Origin: Cellulomonas sp. JH27-2
Lineage (GTDB): Bacteria; Actinomycetota; Actinomycetes; Actinomycetales; Cellulomonadaceae
DNA: 64,000 nucleotides
Assembly: GCF_014837175.1 (NCBI RefSeq)
Contig: NZ_JACYFR010000003.1
Coordinates: forward strand, 1-64,000
Reading direction: 5' to 3'
How positions within the stretch are numbered: position 1 is the first letter of the stretch; each line of letters begins with the position of its first letter. Shown piece after piece: positions 17,146-26,328 of the stretch. The notes under the pieces are model-generated. The model saw only the letters and a program-made list of their open reading frames with translations. It searched no databases and was not told the origin of the DNA. The position numbers and the translations under genes were made by a program.

Positions 17146-20100
17146 ATGCTGCCTGTGCCCCCGCGACGTCGCGGCCGCACCCTGACCGCGTCGGCGGCGA
17201 CCTTCGCCGTCGTCGCCGGACTGACCCTGGGCGGCGAGCTCGACGCGCACGCTGCCGCCCCCGCCCCGGGCTGGTCCGCCGCCGGCTGGACGGCGCCGCC
17301 CGCCGACCGCACGTTCCACCGGCTCGCGACGTACCCGGTGTTCCAGAACCGACCCGCGGGCGCGGACGGCGCGGCGCCGACGGTGGCCGAGATCTCGGCG
17401 GTCAGCGAGGACGGCAGGACGTTCGTCCACACGGACGCCCTCGCGCGCCGCATCGGGTTCGTCGACATCAGCGACCCCGCCAACCCCGTCGGCAAGGGCA
17501 CGCTCGACCTCGCCTCGGACCTGCAGGTGGGCGCGCACGCGGAGCCCACGTCTGTCGCTGTCGTCGGCGGGTACGTGCTGGTGGTCGTGGACACCTCGCA
17601 GACGTTCACCCAGCCCAGCGGTGTCCTGGTCGTCGTCGATCTCGCGACCCACGGCGTGGTCCGCCGGCTCGACCTGGGCGGTCAGCCCGACTCGATCGCG
17701 CTGTCGCCGGACAAGAAGCACGCCGCGATCGCGATCGAGAACCAGCGCGACGAGAACGCCACGCCCGCGGGAGGCAAGAAGGGTGACCTCCCGCAGTTGC
17801 CGGGCGGGTTCGTCCAGCTCCTCGACCTGCCGAGCAAGAACTCGCCGGCCGACTGGCAGGTGCGCCGCGTGGACCTGACGGCGGACGCGCTCGCGGGCCT
17901 CGACACGCCGCAGGATCCGGAACCGGAGTACGTCGCCATCGACCCGAGCGGATCGACGGTGGCCCTCACGCTGCAGGAGAACAACGGCGTCGTGCTCATC
18001 GACATCGCGTCGGGCACGGTCAGCACGGTCTTCAGTGCCGGCGCCGAGTCGGTGAGCGGGATCGACGTCGCCAAGGACGGCGTGATCGACCAGACGGGTT
18101 CGATCCCCGTGACCCCGCGCGAGCCCGACGCGATCGCGTGGCTCGACGAGACCCACGTCGCCACCGCCAACGAGGGCGACTGGAAGGGCGGCACGCGCGG
18201 CTGGTCGGTGTTCGACACGACCACCGGCGAGCCCGTGTGGGATGCCGGCAACACGCTCGAGCGGCTCGCCGTGCGCACGGGCCTGCACACCGAGGACCGC
18301 GCCGCCAAGAAGGGCGTCGAGATCGAGGGCCTGGCCGTCGCGACGCTCGGTGGTACGCCCTACGCGTTCGTCGGCTCGGAGCGGTCGAACTTCGTGGCCG
18401 TCTACGACGTGAGCGATCCGCTGTCCCCGGCGTTCGTGCAGGTGCTGGCGACGACGAACGGCCCGGAGGGCATTCTGCCCGTCCCGTCGCGCGACCTGCT
18501 GCTGGTGTCCAGCGAGACCGACGACGCCACCAAGAACGTCCGATCGTCCGTCTCGGTGTTCGGCCGCGGTGCCGCCTACGCCGACGCTCCGGCGACCTTC
18601 CCGTCCGTGGTCTCGGCCGACGACGCGGCAGGCGACCCGATCGGCTGGGGTGCGCTCGGCGCGCTGACGCCCGACCAGCGCGACGCCACGCACCTGTGGT
18701 CGGCCACCGACGCGGCCTACACGGACACGCGCCTGCTCTCGCTGGACGTCAGCCGTACCCCGGCTGTGGTCGACCGCGCCGTGCGGGTCACGGAGGCCGG
18801 CGCGGGCATCACGCTCGACGTCGAAGGCATCGCGTCCCGCCCAGCCGGGGGCTTCTGGCTCGGCGTCGAGGGTGCCACCGGTGCGGGGAACCAGCTGATC
18901 CGGACGTCGGACGGCGGCGTGGTGCAGGAGCACGTCTCGCTCCCGTCCGAGGTGACGGGCTCCCTGGACAAGTGGGGCATCGAGGGCGTCGCGACCAGGA
19001 CGGACGGCTCGGGCGAGCACGTGTGGGTCGCTCTGCAGCGTGGTCTGACCACCGACGTCCGGACGGCACGCCTGGGCCGCTACGACGTGGCGACCTCGAC
19101 GTGGCGCTGGTTCCTGTACCCGCTCGAGTCCACGTCGGTCAGCGGCGACTGGCTCGGCCTGTCCGAGGTCGTCGTGGTCGACGACGACACCCTCGCCGTC
19201 ATCGAGCGCGACAAGCTCAACGGGCCCTCGGCCGCGGTCAAGCGGATCTACACGGTCGACGTCCCGTTCGGCACGCCGTCGGGCGCGACGCTCACCAAGA
19301 AGCGACGCTCACCAAGAAGCTGACGTACGACGTCCTCCCCGACCTGCGGGCGACCGCCGGCTGGACGCAGGAGAAGCTGGAAGGCCTGACCATCGGTATC
19401 GACGGGCAGGTGTATGCGATCACCGACAACGACGGTGTCGTGGACGCGACCGGCGAGACGGTGCTGCTGCGCCTGGGCAGCAAGGCGCACGTCTTCGGTG
19501 CGACGGCGACGACGACCACGCTCGCTGTCACCGGCTCCCGGGTGACCGGCGCGAAGCAGACCCTCACCGCGACCGTCGCACCGGCGGCCGAGGGGACGGT
19601 GACGTTCGACGACGGCACCACCGCGCTGGGGTCGGCGGCCGTGCGCAACGGCACCGCGTCGATCAGCGTCACCCTGCCCGTCGGCACACGCTCGGTCCGG
19701 GCGACGTTCGCACCGTCGAGCGAGGACTGGTCCGGCTCGTCGTCGGCTGCCGTGCCCGTCACGATCGCGCGGGTGGCGAGCACGACGTCGCTGCAGCTCG
19801 CACCCACGACGCCTTACGGGGCGGGATCGACGGTGAAGGTCACCGTGACCGATGCGGCCGACGCCGCCACGGGGATCGTCGAGATCCGCGAGGGGACCAA
19901 GGTGATCGCCAAGGCCATGCTGGTGGGAGGGAAGGGGACGGACGAGCTGCCCGCCACGCTCGGCGTCGGCACGCACGTGCTCACCGCGGTGTACCCGGGC
20001 TCGCTCCGGGTCGCCGGCTCGACGTCGCCGGCCGTCACCGTGAAGGTGACGCGCTCGACGAGCAGCACGACGGTGCGCCTGTCGTCGCCGCGCGTGACGT

Positions 20101-20621
20101 ACGGCACGACAGCGAAGGCGACGGTCACGGTGACCGCGGCGACGGCACCGGTGAGCGGGACAGTCGCCGTCCGCGAGGGCGGCAAGACCGTGGCGACCGG
20201 TCGCCTGGCCGTGTCCGGCCGCACGGGAAAGGTCACCGTGAAGCTGCCCGCGACGATCGCCGTCGGTCGGCACACGCTGACCGCGGTGTTCGGTGGTACG
20301 ACGACCGTCGCGGGATCGTCGGGCACGGCGGCGCTGACCGTCGCCAAGGCGAAGGCGCGCGTCGCGATCTCCGCGGCGACGTGGACCGTGAAGAAGAACG
20401 CGCGGCCCACGGTCACGGTCACCGTCCGGGGTGCGACGGCGCCGACCGGCAAGGTCACCGTGCGCATCGGTGGGAAGAAGGTCGCGACGCGGACGGTTCA
20501 CGGCGGGCGCGTCGTCGTGCGCCTGCCGAAGGTGCCACGGTCGACCAGCGTGACGGCGACCTACGAGGGTTCGTCGTCCTACCTGCGCACGAGCGTGACC
20601 CACAAGGTCCGCGTGCGCTGA
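17146..20621 (+). pseudogene. Secreted esterase-like-phytase domain protein with Ig-like repeats, frameshifted by a 17-bp duplication
   Basis: ATG 17146 has AGGAGG 7 nt upstream and a signal peptide ending near ...LDAHAA. Codons run to 19323 as an esterase-like phytase (PF13449-type) beta-propeller protein, e.g. QPDSIALSPDKKHAAIAIEN and PEGILPVPSRDLLLVSSE. At 19287-19320 a 17-bp unit is tandemly duplicated; 17 is not a multiple of 3, so the frame shifts and stops at 19323. Removing one copy restores a single ~1152-residue protein to 20621: the end of the propeller (GLTIGIDGQVYAITDNDG) plus about four Big_3-like Ig domains (residues about 790-1150). As sequenced, the product would be truncated and lose its Ig domains. 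Confidence 0.85.
19287..19320 (+). repeat. Perfect 17-bp tandem duplication causing the frameshift
   Basis: GACGCTCACCAAGAAGC occurs twice back to back (19287-19303, 19304-19320). Reading through either single copy gives the continuous protein. Slippage at such a repeat could reverse. Confidence 0.95.
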
Positions 20622-20628
20622 TGCCTCG

Positions 20629-20661
20629 CTGCCGGGTGCGTCGAGACGGCGCACCCGGCAG
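20629..20661 (+). terminator. Hairpin between the Ig-like protein and the phosphatase
   Basis: A perfect 12-bp stem (20629-20640 with 20650-20661) with a 9-nt loop, 7 bp after the upstream stop and ending 5 bp before the next ATG. It likely ends the upstream transcript. Confidence 0.65.
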
Positions 20662-20666
20662 GCGGC

Positions 20667-21170
20667 ATGCTTGACCCTGTGACGTATCGCGTGATGACCG
20701 TGTGCACCGGGAACATCTGCCGGTCGCCGATGGCGGAGATCGTCCTGCGGGACCGGTTCGAGGCGGCGGGGCTGGACGTGGACGTGGACTCGTCGGGCGT
20801 CAGCGACGAGGAGCACGGGAACCCCATCGACCGGCGGGCGCGTGACGTCCTGGTCGCGCACGGCTACGTGCCCGACGGGAGCCACCGGGCGCGTCAGGTA
20901 CGCGCGTCGGACCTGTCGTCGCGCGACCTGGTGCTGGCGATGACCTCGCAGCACGCCCGCGCGCTGCGGCGGCTGGACCCGGCGGCGGACGTCGTCATGT
21001 ACCGGTCGTTCGACCCGGACGCGCCCGACGACGGCCCCGAGCACCTGCTCGACGTCGACGACCCCTGGTACGGCGGGCCGGAGAACTTCGAGACGTGCCT
21101 GGCGGAGATCGAGGCCGCCGCCGACGGGGTCGTGGCCTACGTGCGCGACCAGGTGGGCGGCGCGGCGTGA
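20667..21170 (+). CDS. Low-molecular-weight protein-tyrosine phosphatase
   Basis: 167 residues. The N-terminal P-loop CTGNICRSPMAE carries the C(X)5R signature (C13, R19), and the general-acid motif DVDDPWYGG lies near the C-terminus, as expected for the family. It dephosphorylates phosphotyrosine, often on capsule-export or signalling kinases. GTG 20679 is another possible start, only four codons later. Its TGA overlaps the GTG of the aminotransferase (GTGA), so the two are translationally coupled, although a functional link is not obvious. Confidence 0.92.
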   Translation: MLDPVTYRVMTVCTGNICRSPMAEIVLRDRFEAAGLDVDVDSSGVSDEEHGNPIDRRARDVLVAHGYVPDGSHRARQVRASDLSSRDLVLAMTSQHARALRRLDPAADVVMYRSFDPDAPDDGPEHLLDVDDPWYGGPENFETCLAEIEAAADGVVAYVRDQVGGAA

Positions 21171-22339
21171 AGGTCTCGACGCGGTCCGCGGTGCCGCCGT
21201 TCGCGGTGATGGAGATCCTGGCGGCGGCGAACGCGCGCCGGGCCGCGGGTGAGGACGTGCTCAACCTGTGCGCGGGGGAGCCGGCGTCGGGGGCGTCGGA
21301 GGCGGTGCGTCTGCGGGCGGCGGAGCTGCTGTCGTCGGGCGGCCTGGGTTACACGGAGGCGCTGGGTGCGCCCGCGTTGCGCGCGGCGATCGCGGCGCAC
21401 TACGACACGTACGGCGTCACGGTGGACCCGGCGCGCGTGGCGGTGACGACGGGGTCGTCGGGCGGGTTCCTGCTCGCGTTCCTGGCGGCGTTCGACGTGG
21501 GCGACCGCGTGGCCCTGGCGCGGCCGGGCTACCCCGCGTACGCGAACATCCTGGCGGCGCTGGGGTGCGAGGTCGTGTCGCTGCCGTGCGGGCCCCAGAC
21601 GCGCTACCAGCCGACGGTCGCGCAGCTCGAGGCGCTGGACGAACCCGTCGACGGGCTGGTCGTGGCGAGCCCGGCCAACCCGACGGGGACCATGATCGAC
21701 GCAGCCGGTCTCGAGGAGCTGGCGACCTGGTGCGAGGCGCGCGGCGTGCGTCTGATCAGCGACGAGATCTACCACGGCATCACGTACACGCCCGGCGCGA
21801 CGCCCACCGCGGCGGCGTACCCGACGGCGGTCGTCGTGAACTCGTTCTCCAAGTACTGGGCGATGACCGGCTGGCGGCTGGGCTGGCTCGTGCTGCCCGA
21901 CGACCTCGTCGCGCCCGTCGACGCGCTCGCCGGCAACGTGGCCCTGTGCCCGCCTGCGCTGGCGCAGCACGCGGCGGTCGCGGCGTTCAGCCCGGCCGGC
22001 CTGGCGGCGGCGGAGGCGGACGTGGCGCGCTACGCGGTCTCGCGTGACCTTCTGCTCGGACGCCTGCCCGAGCTGGGCTGGGACCGCGTCGCACCGGCGG
22101 ACGGCGCGTTCTACCTCTACGCCGACATCTCCGGCTCGGGCCTCGACTCGGTCACCTGGTGCGCGCGTCTCCTCGACGAGGCCGGCGTCGCGCTCACGCC
22201 CGGGACCGACTTCGACCCCGTCGACGGGCACCGGTGGGTGCGGCTCTCGTTCGCGTCGTCGGCGGAGGTGGTCGGCGCGGCGGTCGACCGGATCGTCGCG
22301 TGGCAGGCCGGGCTGGGCGTCGAGTCGGTCGGTGTCTGA
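21167..22339 (+). CDS. PLP-dependent class I/II aminotransferase
   Basis: 390 residues from GTG 21167. Fold-type I motifs: VASPANPTGT (substrate/PLP), ISDEIYHGITY (Asp-Tyr) and NSFSKYWAMTGWRLGW with the PLP-binding Lys. The layout resembles AspC/DapL-like aminotransferases; the exact amino-acid substrate cannot be told. It overlaps the phosphatase stop by four bases. Confidence 0.9.
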   Translation: MKVSTRSAVPPFAVMEILAAANARRAAGEDVLNLCAGEPASGASEAVRLRAAELLSSGGLGYTEALGAPALRAAIAAHYDTYGVTVDPARVAVTTGSSGGFLLAFLAAFDVGDRVALARPGYPAYANILAALGCEVVSLPCGPQTRYQPTVAQLEALDEPVDGLVVASPANPTGTMIDAAGLEELATWCEARGVRLISDEIYHGITYTPGATPTAAAYPTAVVVNSFSKYWAMTGWRLGWLVLPDDLVAPVDALAGNVALCPPALAQHAAVAAFSPAGLAAAEADVARYAVSRDLLLGRLPELGWDRVAPADGAFYLYADISGSGLDSVTWCARLLDEAGVALTPGTDFDPVDGHRWVRLSFASSAEVVGAAVDRIVAWQAGLGVESVGV

Positions 22340-22366
22340 GGGCTTCGAGGTCCCCTCGACCCGACG

Positions 22367-22372
22367 TAGGTT
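22367..22372 (+). promoter_or_regulatory. -10 hexamer of moeZ (leaderless)
   Basis: TAGGTT lies 6 nt before the GTG; TTCGAG at 22344-22349 is a possible -35 at 17 bp spacing. Confidence 0.5.
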
Positions 22373-22378
22373 GGGCGG

Positions 22379-23512
22379 GTGCAGATCCCGCCGATCGTCG
22401 AGCCCGGACCCCCGCTGACGCCCGAGCAGGCTGCGCGCGCGTCGCGGCACGTGCTGCTGCCGGGGATCGGGCTGGACGGGCAGCGCCGGTTGCGGGCCGC
22501 GCGTGTGTGCGTTGTCGGGGCCGGGGGGCTGGGTGCGCCCGTGCTGCAGTACCTCGCGGCCGCGGGCGTGGGGTCGCTGACGGTGGTCGACGACGACGTC
22601 GTGGACGTCAGCAACCTGCAGCGGCAGGTGATCCACGGGACGTCCGACGTGGGCCGCGCGAAGGTCGACAGTGCGCGTGACGCCGTTGTCGAGCTGGACC
22701 CGTCGGTGCGTGTCGTCACGCACCGCGTGCGTCTGACCAGCGAGAACGCCGACCAGATCCTGTCCGGCCACGACGTGGTCGTCGACGGGACCGACAACTT
22801 CCCCACGCGCTACCTGGTCAGCGACGCGTGCGAACGGCTGGGCGTGCCCGTCGTGTGGGGGTCGGTGCTGCGGTTCGACGCGCAGGCCTCCGTGTTCTGG
22901 GGGCGGCCGCCGGAGGGGGTGCCGGCCGTGACCTTGCGCGACCTGTTCCCGCAGCCGCCGGCGCCCGACGAGGTGCCGTCCTGCGCCGAGGCCGGCGTGG
23001 TCGGGGCGCTGTGCGGGCAGATCGGGTCCGTCATCGCGACCGAGGTGGTCAAGCTCGTGACGGGTGTCGGCGAGCCGCTGCTGGGGCGCGTGCTGGTGGT
23101 CGACGCGGCGCGGGCGCGCTGGACGACGATCCCGCTGGTGGGCGCGGCCGACCGAGACAGACCCTTCGCGCCGAGATCGACCCCTGGAGAGGTCGATCTC
23201 GGCGGCAAGGGTCTGTCTCGCGACATCACCGTCGACGAGCTCGGGGCGCGGATGGCCGCGGGGGACGTCGTGCTCGTCGACGTGCGGGAGCCGGGCGAGG
23301 CCGCCGTCGCGTCGATCCCCGGGGCCGAGCTCATCCCGCTCGCGCGCGTGCTGGACGGGACCGGCACCGCGCACCTGCCGCGGGACCGGGAGGTCGTGGT
23401 GCACTGCGCCGTCGGCGGGCGGTCGGCGGTGGCGGTCGAGGTCCTGCGCGCCGCCGGCGTCGATGCCGTCAACCTGACGGGCGGCATCCAGGCCTGGCTC
23501 GCGCGTCCCTGA
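22379..23512 (+). CDS. moeZ: MoeZ/MoeB-type sulfur-carrier adenylyltransferase with rhodanese domain
   Basis: 377 residues from GTG 22379. The N-terminal ThiF/MoeB domain has VGAGGLGAPVLQYLAAAGVG (ATP loop), DDDVVDVSNLQRQVIHG and PSCAEAGVVGALCGQIGS. The C-terminal rhodanese domain (about residues 285-377) carries HCAVGGRSA with the sulfur-transfer Cys. It should adenylate and sulfurate MoaD's C-terminal GG for molybdopterin synthesis. The linker (residues about 259-281) is encoded by a 68-bp palindrome that looks like an inserted repeat element kept in frame. It starts the Moco cluster. Confidence 0.93.
   Translation: MQIPPIVEPGPPLTPEQAARASRHVLLPGIGLDGQRRLRAARVCVVGAGGLGAPVLQYLAAAGVGSLTVVDDDVVDVSNLQRQVIHGTSDVGRAKVDSARDAVVELDPSVRVVTHRVRLTSENADQILSGHDVVVDGTDNFPTRYLVSDACERLGVPVVWGSVLRFDAQASVFWGRPPEGVPAVTLRDLFPQPPAPDEVPSCAEAGVVGALCGQIGSVIATEVVKLVTGVGEPLLGRVLVVDAARARWTTIPLVGAADRDRPFAPRSTPGEVDLGGKGLSRDITVDELGARMAAGDVVLVDVREPGEAAVASIPGAELIPLARVLDGTGTAHLPRDREVVVHCAVGGRSAVAVEVLRAAGVDAVNLTGGIQAWLARP
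23153..23220. repeat. 68-bp nested palindrome (family B) inside moeZ
   Basis: Outer arms CGAGACAGACCCTT/AAGGGTCTGTCTCG (14 bp) and inner arms CCGAGATCGACC/GGTCGATCTCGG (12 bp) are both perfect. The words GAGACAGACCCTT and GGTCGATCTCGG also occur in the aceA-aceB gap at 9417-9486. It encodes the linker between the two MoeZ domains. Confidence 0.8.
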
Positions 23513-23569
23513 CCGGCCCGTCACCTGGCAGGATCGGGGCGGCAAGGCTGGCTCTCGGAGGGAGATCGC

Positions 23570-24763
23570 GTGCGGACGCTCGACGAGCATCGCGCGGCCA
23601 CGCTCGCGCTCGCGGCGCCGCTGGCGGTGGTCGAGGTGGGTCTCGACGAGGCCCTGGGTCTCGTCCTCGCCGCGGACGCGCGCACCGACGACGCGTTGCC
23701 CCGCTGGGACAACAGCGCGATGGACGGGTACGCCGTGCGGGCCGCGGACGTCGCCGACGTGCCCGCGTCGTTGCGCGTGGTCGCGGAGCTGCCCGCGGGG
23801 TCGCCCGACGAGCCCGTCGTGGAGCCCGGCACCGCGGCCCGCATCATGACGGGGGCACCGCTGCCGCCCGGCGCGGACACGATCGTCCCCGTCGAGGCGA
23901 CCGACGGCTGGGCGCCCGGCGGCGTCGTGACGGTGCACGCCGGCTCGCCGGCCGGGACACACCTGCGGCGCGCGGGCGAGGACGCCTCCGCCGGGGACGT
24001 GGTCGTCGCGGCCGGCTCGGTGCTGCGGCCCGCGCACGTCGCGGCGCTCGCGTCGGTCGGGCGCGCGCGGGTCCTGGTGCACCGGCGCCCGCGCATCGCG
24101 GTCGTGTCGACGGGCGACGAGCTCGTCGAGCCGGGTCAGCCGCTGCGACGGGGCCAGCTGCCCGACTCCAACTCCTGGCTGCTGGCCGCGGCCGTGCGCG
24201 AGGCGGGGGGCGAACCGGTCCGCATCGGCCCGCTGGCCGACGACCCGGGCGCGCTGCACCGCCGACTGCTCGAGCTGGACAAAGAGGTCGACGGCATCGT
24301 CACGTCGGGTGGCGTCAGCGCGGGAGCGTACGACGTGGTCAAGGCCGCGCTCGCCTCCGAGGTCGAGTTCCTCCCTGTCGCGGTCCAGCCGGGCAAGCCG
24401 CAGGGCCTCGGCCGGCTGCCGGGCGGGACCCCGATCTGGACCCTGCCGGGCAACCCGGTGAGCTCGTTCGCGTCGTTCGAGATGTTCGTCCGCCCGGCGA
24501 TCCGGCGGATGCTCGGGGCGGCGGACGTCGAGCGTCCGTCCCTGCAGGCCGTGGCCGACGAGGGCTGGCGGACCCCACCCGGGCGCGCGCAGCTCATGCC
24601 CGTCCGCTTCGTCGGCCCGGACCGCGTGGTGCCGGCCACCGCGCGCGGCTCGGGCTCGCACCTCGTCGCCCGGCTGGCCCTCGCCGAGGGTCTGGCCGTG
24701 GTCCCCGCCGAGGTCGACGAGGTCGTCGTCGGCCATCGTCTCCACGTCCTGAAGGTGATCTGA
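23570..24763 (+). CDS. moeA: Molybdopterin molybdenumtransferase
   Basis: 397 residues from GTG 23570, preceded by GGAGGGAGA. It inserts molybdate into adenylylated molybdopterin. The N-terminal signature LPRWDNSAMDGYAVRAADV, the MTGAPLPPGADTIVPVE segment, the MoCF core VVSTGDELVEPGQPLRRGQLPDSN and LPGNPVSSFASFEMFVRPAIR are all present. The stop overlaps the moaC ATG (TGATG), so the two are coupled. Confidence 0.96.
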   Translation: MRTLDEHRAATLALAAPLAVVEVGLDEALGLVLAADARTDDALPRWDNSAMDGYAVRAADVADVPASLRVVAELPAGSPDEPVVEPGTAARIMTGAPLPPGADTIVPVEATDGWAPGGVVTVHAGSPAGTHLRRAGEDASAGDVVVAAGSVLRPAHVAALASVGRARVLVHRRPRIAVVSTGDELVEPGQPLRRGQLPDSNSWLLAAAVREAGGEPVRIGPLADDPGALHRRLLELDKEVDGIVTSGGVSAGAYDVVKAALASEVEFLPVAVQPGKPQGLGRLPGGTPIWTLPGNPVSSFASFEMFVRPAIRRMLGAADVERPSLQAVADEGWRTPPGRAQLMPVRFVGPDRVVPATARGSGSHLVARLALAEGLAVVPAEVDEVVVGHRLHVLKVI

Positions 24764-25233
24764 TGAGCGACTTCACCCACCTCGACGCCGCCGGGCACGC
24801 GCGCATGGTCGACGTGACCCTCAAGCAGCCGACCGTCCGCTCGGCGACCGCGACGGGCCGCGTGCTGTGCGGGCCGGACGTCGTCGCCGCGCTGCGCTCC
24901 GGCGACGTCCCGAAGGGCGACGTGCTCGCCGTGGCGCGCATCGCCGGAATCGCGGCCGCCAAGCGCACCGCGGAGCTGCTGCCCCTCGCACACGTCATCG
25001 GTGTCCACGGGGCCGTCGTCGACCTGGACGTCCGGGACGACGGGGTGCACGTCAGCGCGACCGTCCGCACCGCCGACCGGACCGGCGTCGAGATGGAGGC
25101 GCTGACCGCGGTCTCCGTCGCCGCGCTCGCGGTGGTCGACATGGTCAAGGGCCTCGACAAGTCCGTGCAGATCAGCGACGTGAGGCTCGAGGCGAAGACC
25201 GGCGGGAAGTCGGGCGACTGGCACCGGGCGTGA
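24763..25233 (+). CDS. moaC: Cyclic pyranopterin monophosphate synthase
   Basis: 156 residues. With MoaA it turns GTP into cyclic pyranopterin monophosphate. Signatures: FTHLDAAGHARMVDVT at the start, AAKRTAELLPLAHVI in the middle, and [24 protein letters not shown] with the conserved Lys near the active site. It overlaps moeA by one base and mobA by four (GTGA). Confidence 0.97.
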   Translation: MSDFTHLDAAGHARMVDVTLKQPTVRSATATGRVLCGPDVVAALRSGDVPKGDVLAVARIAGIAAAKRTAELLPLAHVIGVHGAVVDLDVRDDGVHVSATVRTADRTGVEMEALTAVSVAALAVVDMVKGLDKSVQISDVRLEAKTGGKSGDWHRA

Positions 25234-25829
25234 CCATCGCCGACGGAGGCGCCGCGTTCGACGCCGTCGTGCTCGCGGGCGGTGCCGCGTCCCGGCTCGG
25301 CGGGGCGGACAAGGCGGAGGTGGTCGTCGGTGGGCGGGCGCTGCTCGACCACGCGCTCGCGGCCGTCGCGGGTGCGGCGCGCGTCGTCGTCGTCGGCCCG
25401 CCGGCGCTGGCGCGACCGGGCGTGACGACCGTGCTCGAGGATCCGCCGGGCGGCGGGCCCGTCGCCGGCCTGGCTGCCGGGCTGGCAGCACTGGGCCCGG
25501 GCGCCGACGTCGTCGTCGTGCTCGCGTGCGACGTGCCCGGGGCGAACGTGCTGGTCCCGGCGCTGCTGGACGCCGCGGGAGAGGCCGACGGCGCTCGGGT
25601 CGTCGACGAGGACGGCAGGCCGCAGCACCTGCTCGCGGCGTACCGGCGCGCCGCGCTCGACACGGCGCTCGTCGGCCTGGATGACCCGCACGGGGCCGCG
25701 GTCCGCCGCCTGGTCGAGAAGCTGCGCCTCGTCGACGTCCCCGACCCGGGCGGCCTGTCCGCCGACGCGGACACCTGGGCGGACGTCGACGCCCTCGACG
25801 CGCGGCTGCGTGGCACGATCGAGCCATGA
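25230..25829 (+). CDS. mobA: Molybdenum cofactor guanylyltransferase
   Basis: 199 residues from GTG 25230, overlapping the moaC stop. The nucleotidyltransferase motif VVLAGGAASRLGGADKAEV (the LAGG-x-SxRxGxDK pattern) and LACDVPGANVLV with its metal-binding Asp fit MobA, which adds GMP to the Mo-cofactor. It suggests that at least one MGD-type molybdoenzyme is made. The stop overlaps the next ATG. Confidence 0.88.
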   Translation: MTIADGGAAFDAVVLAGGAASRLGGADKAEVVVGGRALLDHALAAVAGAARVVVVGPPALARPGVTTVLEDPPGGGPVAGLAAGLAALGPGADVVVVLACDVPGANVLVPALLDAAGEADGARVVDEDGRPQHLLAAYRRAALDTALVGLDDPHGAAVRRLVEKLRLVDVPDPGGLSADADTWADVDALDARLRGTIEP

Positions 25830-26092
25830 GCGACGACCCCCGCGCCCCCGGAGCGGACCTGCCCGCCTGGGTGGACCGCGTGACCACCGAGATGGGCGTG
25901 GACCGCTCGCTCGTCGACATCGACCGGTTGCTCGACCTGGCCAGCGACGTCGCGCACCAGGTCGCGCGGCCCGCCGTGCCCGTGACGATGTTCGTCGCGG
26001 GCCTCGCCGCGGCCGGGACCACGCCCGACGAGGTGGAGCGGCTGCTGCGGATCGTCGAGCAGCACGCCGCGCAGTGGGCCGAGGGCGTGTGA
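25826..26092 (+). CDS. Small DUF6457 protein in the Moco operon
   Basis: 88 residues, all helical in appearance: LPAWVDRVTTEMGVDRSLVDIDRLLDLASDVAHQVARPAVPVTMFVAGLAAA. It matches the small actinobacterial DUF6457 family as I recall it. Four-base overlaps on both sides place it firmly between mobA and moaD, which argues for a role in cofactor assembly, but no function is established. Confidence 0.75.
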   Translation: MSDDPRAPGADLPAWVDRVTTEMGVDRSLVDIDRLLDLASDVAHQVARPAVPVTMFVAGLAAAGTTPDEVERLLRIVEQHAAQWAEGV

Positions 26093-26322
26093 TCACCGTC
26101 CGCTACTTCGCTGCGGCCGCCGAGGCGGCGGGCGTGGACGACGAGCAGGTGGCGGCAGGGTCGGCCGACGACGTGCGGACGCTGTTGGTCGCGCGGCACG
26201 CGGCCCTCGGTCCCGTCCTGCCGCGGTGCGCCCTGCTCGCGGACGGCGTGCGGGTGGAAGGCGACGACGCGATCCGGGCAGGAGCCACCCTGGACGTGCT
26301 GCCGCCCTTCGCCGGGGGGTAG
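26089..26322 (+). CDS. moaD: MoaD, small subunit of molybdopterin synthase
   Basis: 77 residues from GTG 26089. Ubiquitin-like beta-grasp sulfur carrier: starts ITVRYFAAAAEAAG and ends DVLPPFAGG, the C-terminal diglycine that MoeZ adenylates and thiocarboxylates. The partner MoaE is encoded on the facing strand. The start overlaps the DUF6457 stop. It ends 6 bp before the convergent moaA stop. Confidence 0.95.
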   Translation: MITVRYFAAAAEAAGVDDEQVAAGSADDVRTLLVARHAALGPVLPRCALLADGVRVEGDDAIRAGATLDVLPPFAGG

Positions 26323-26328
26323 GCCGCG

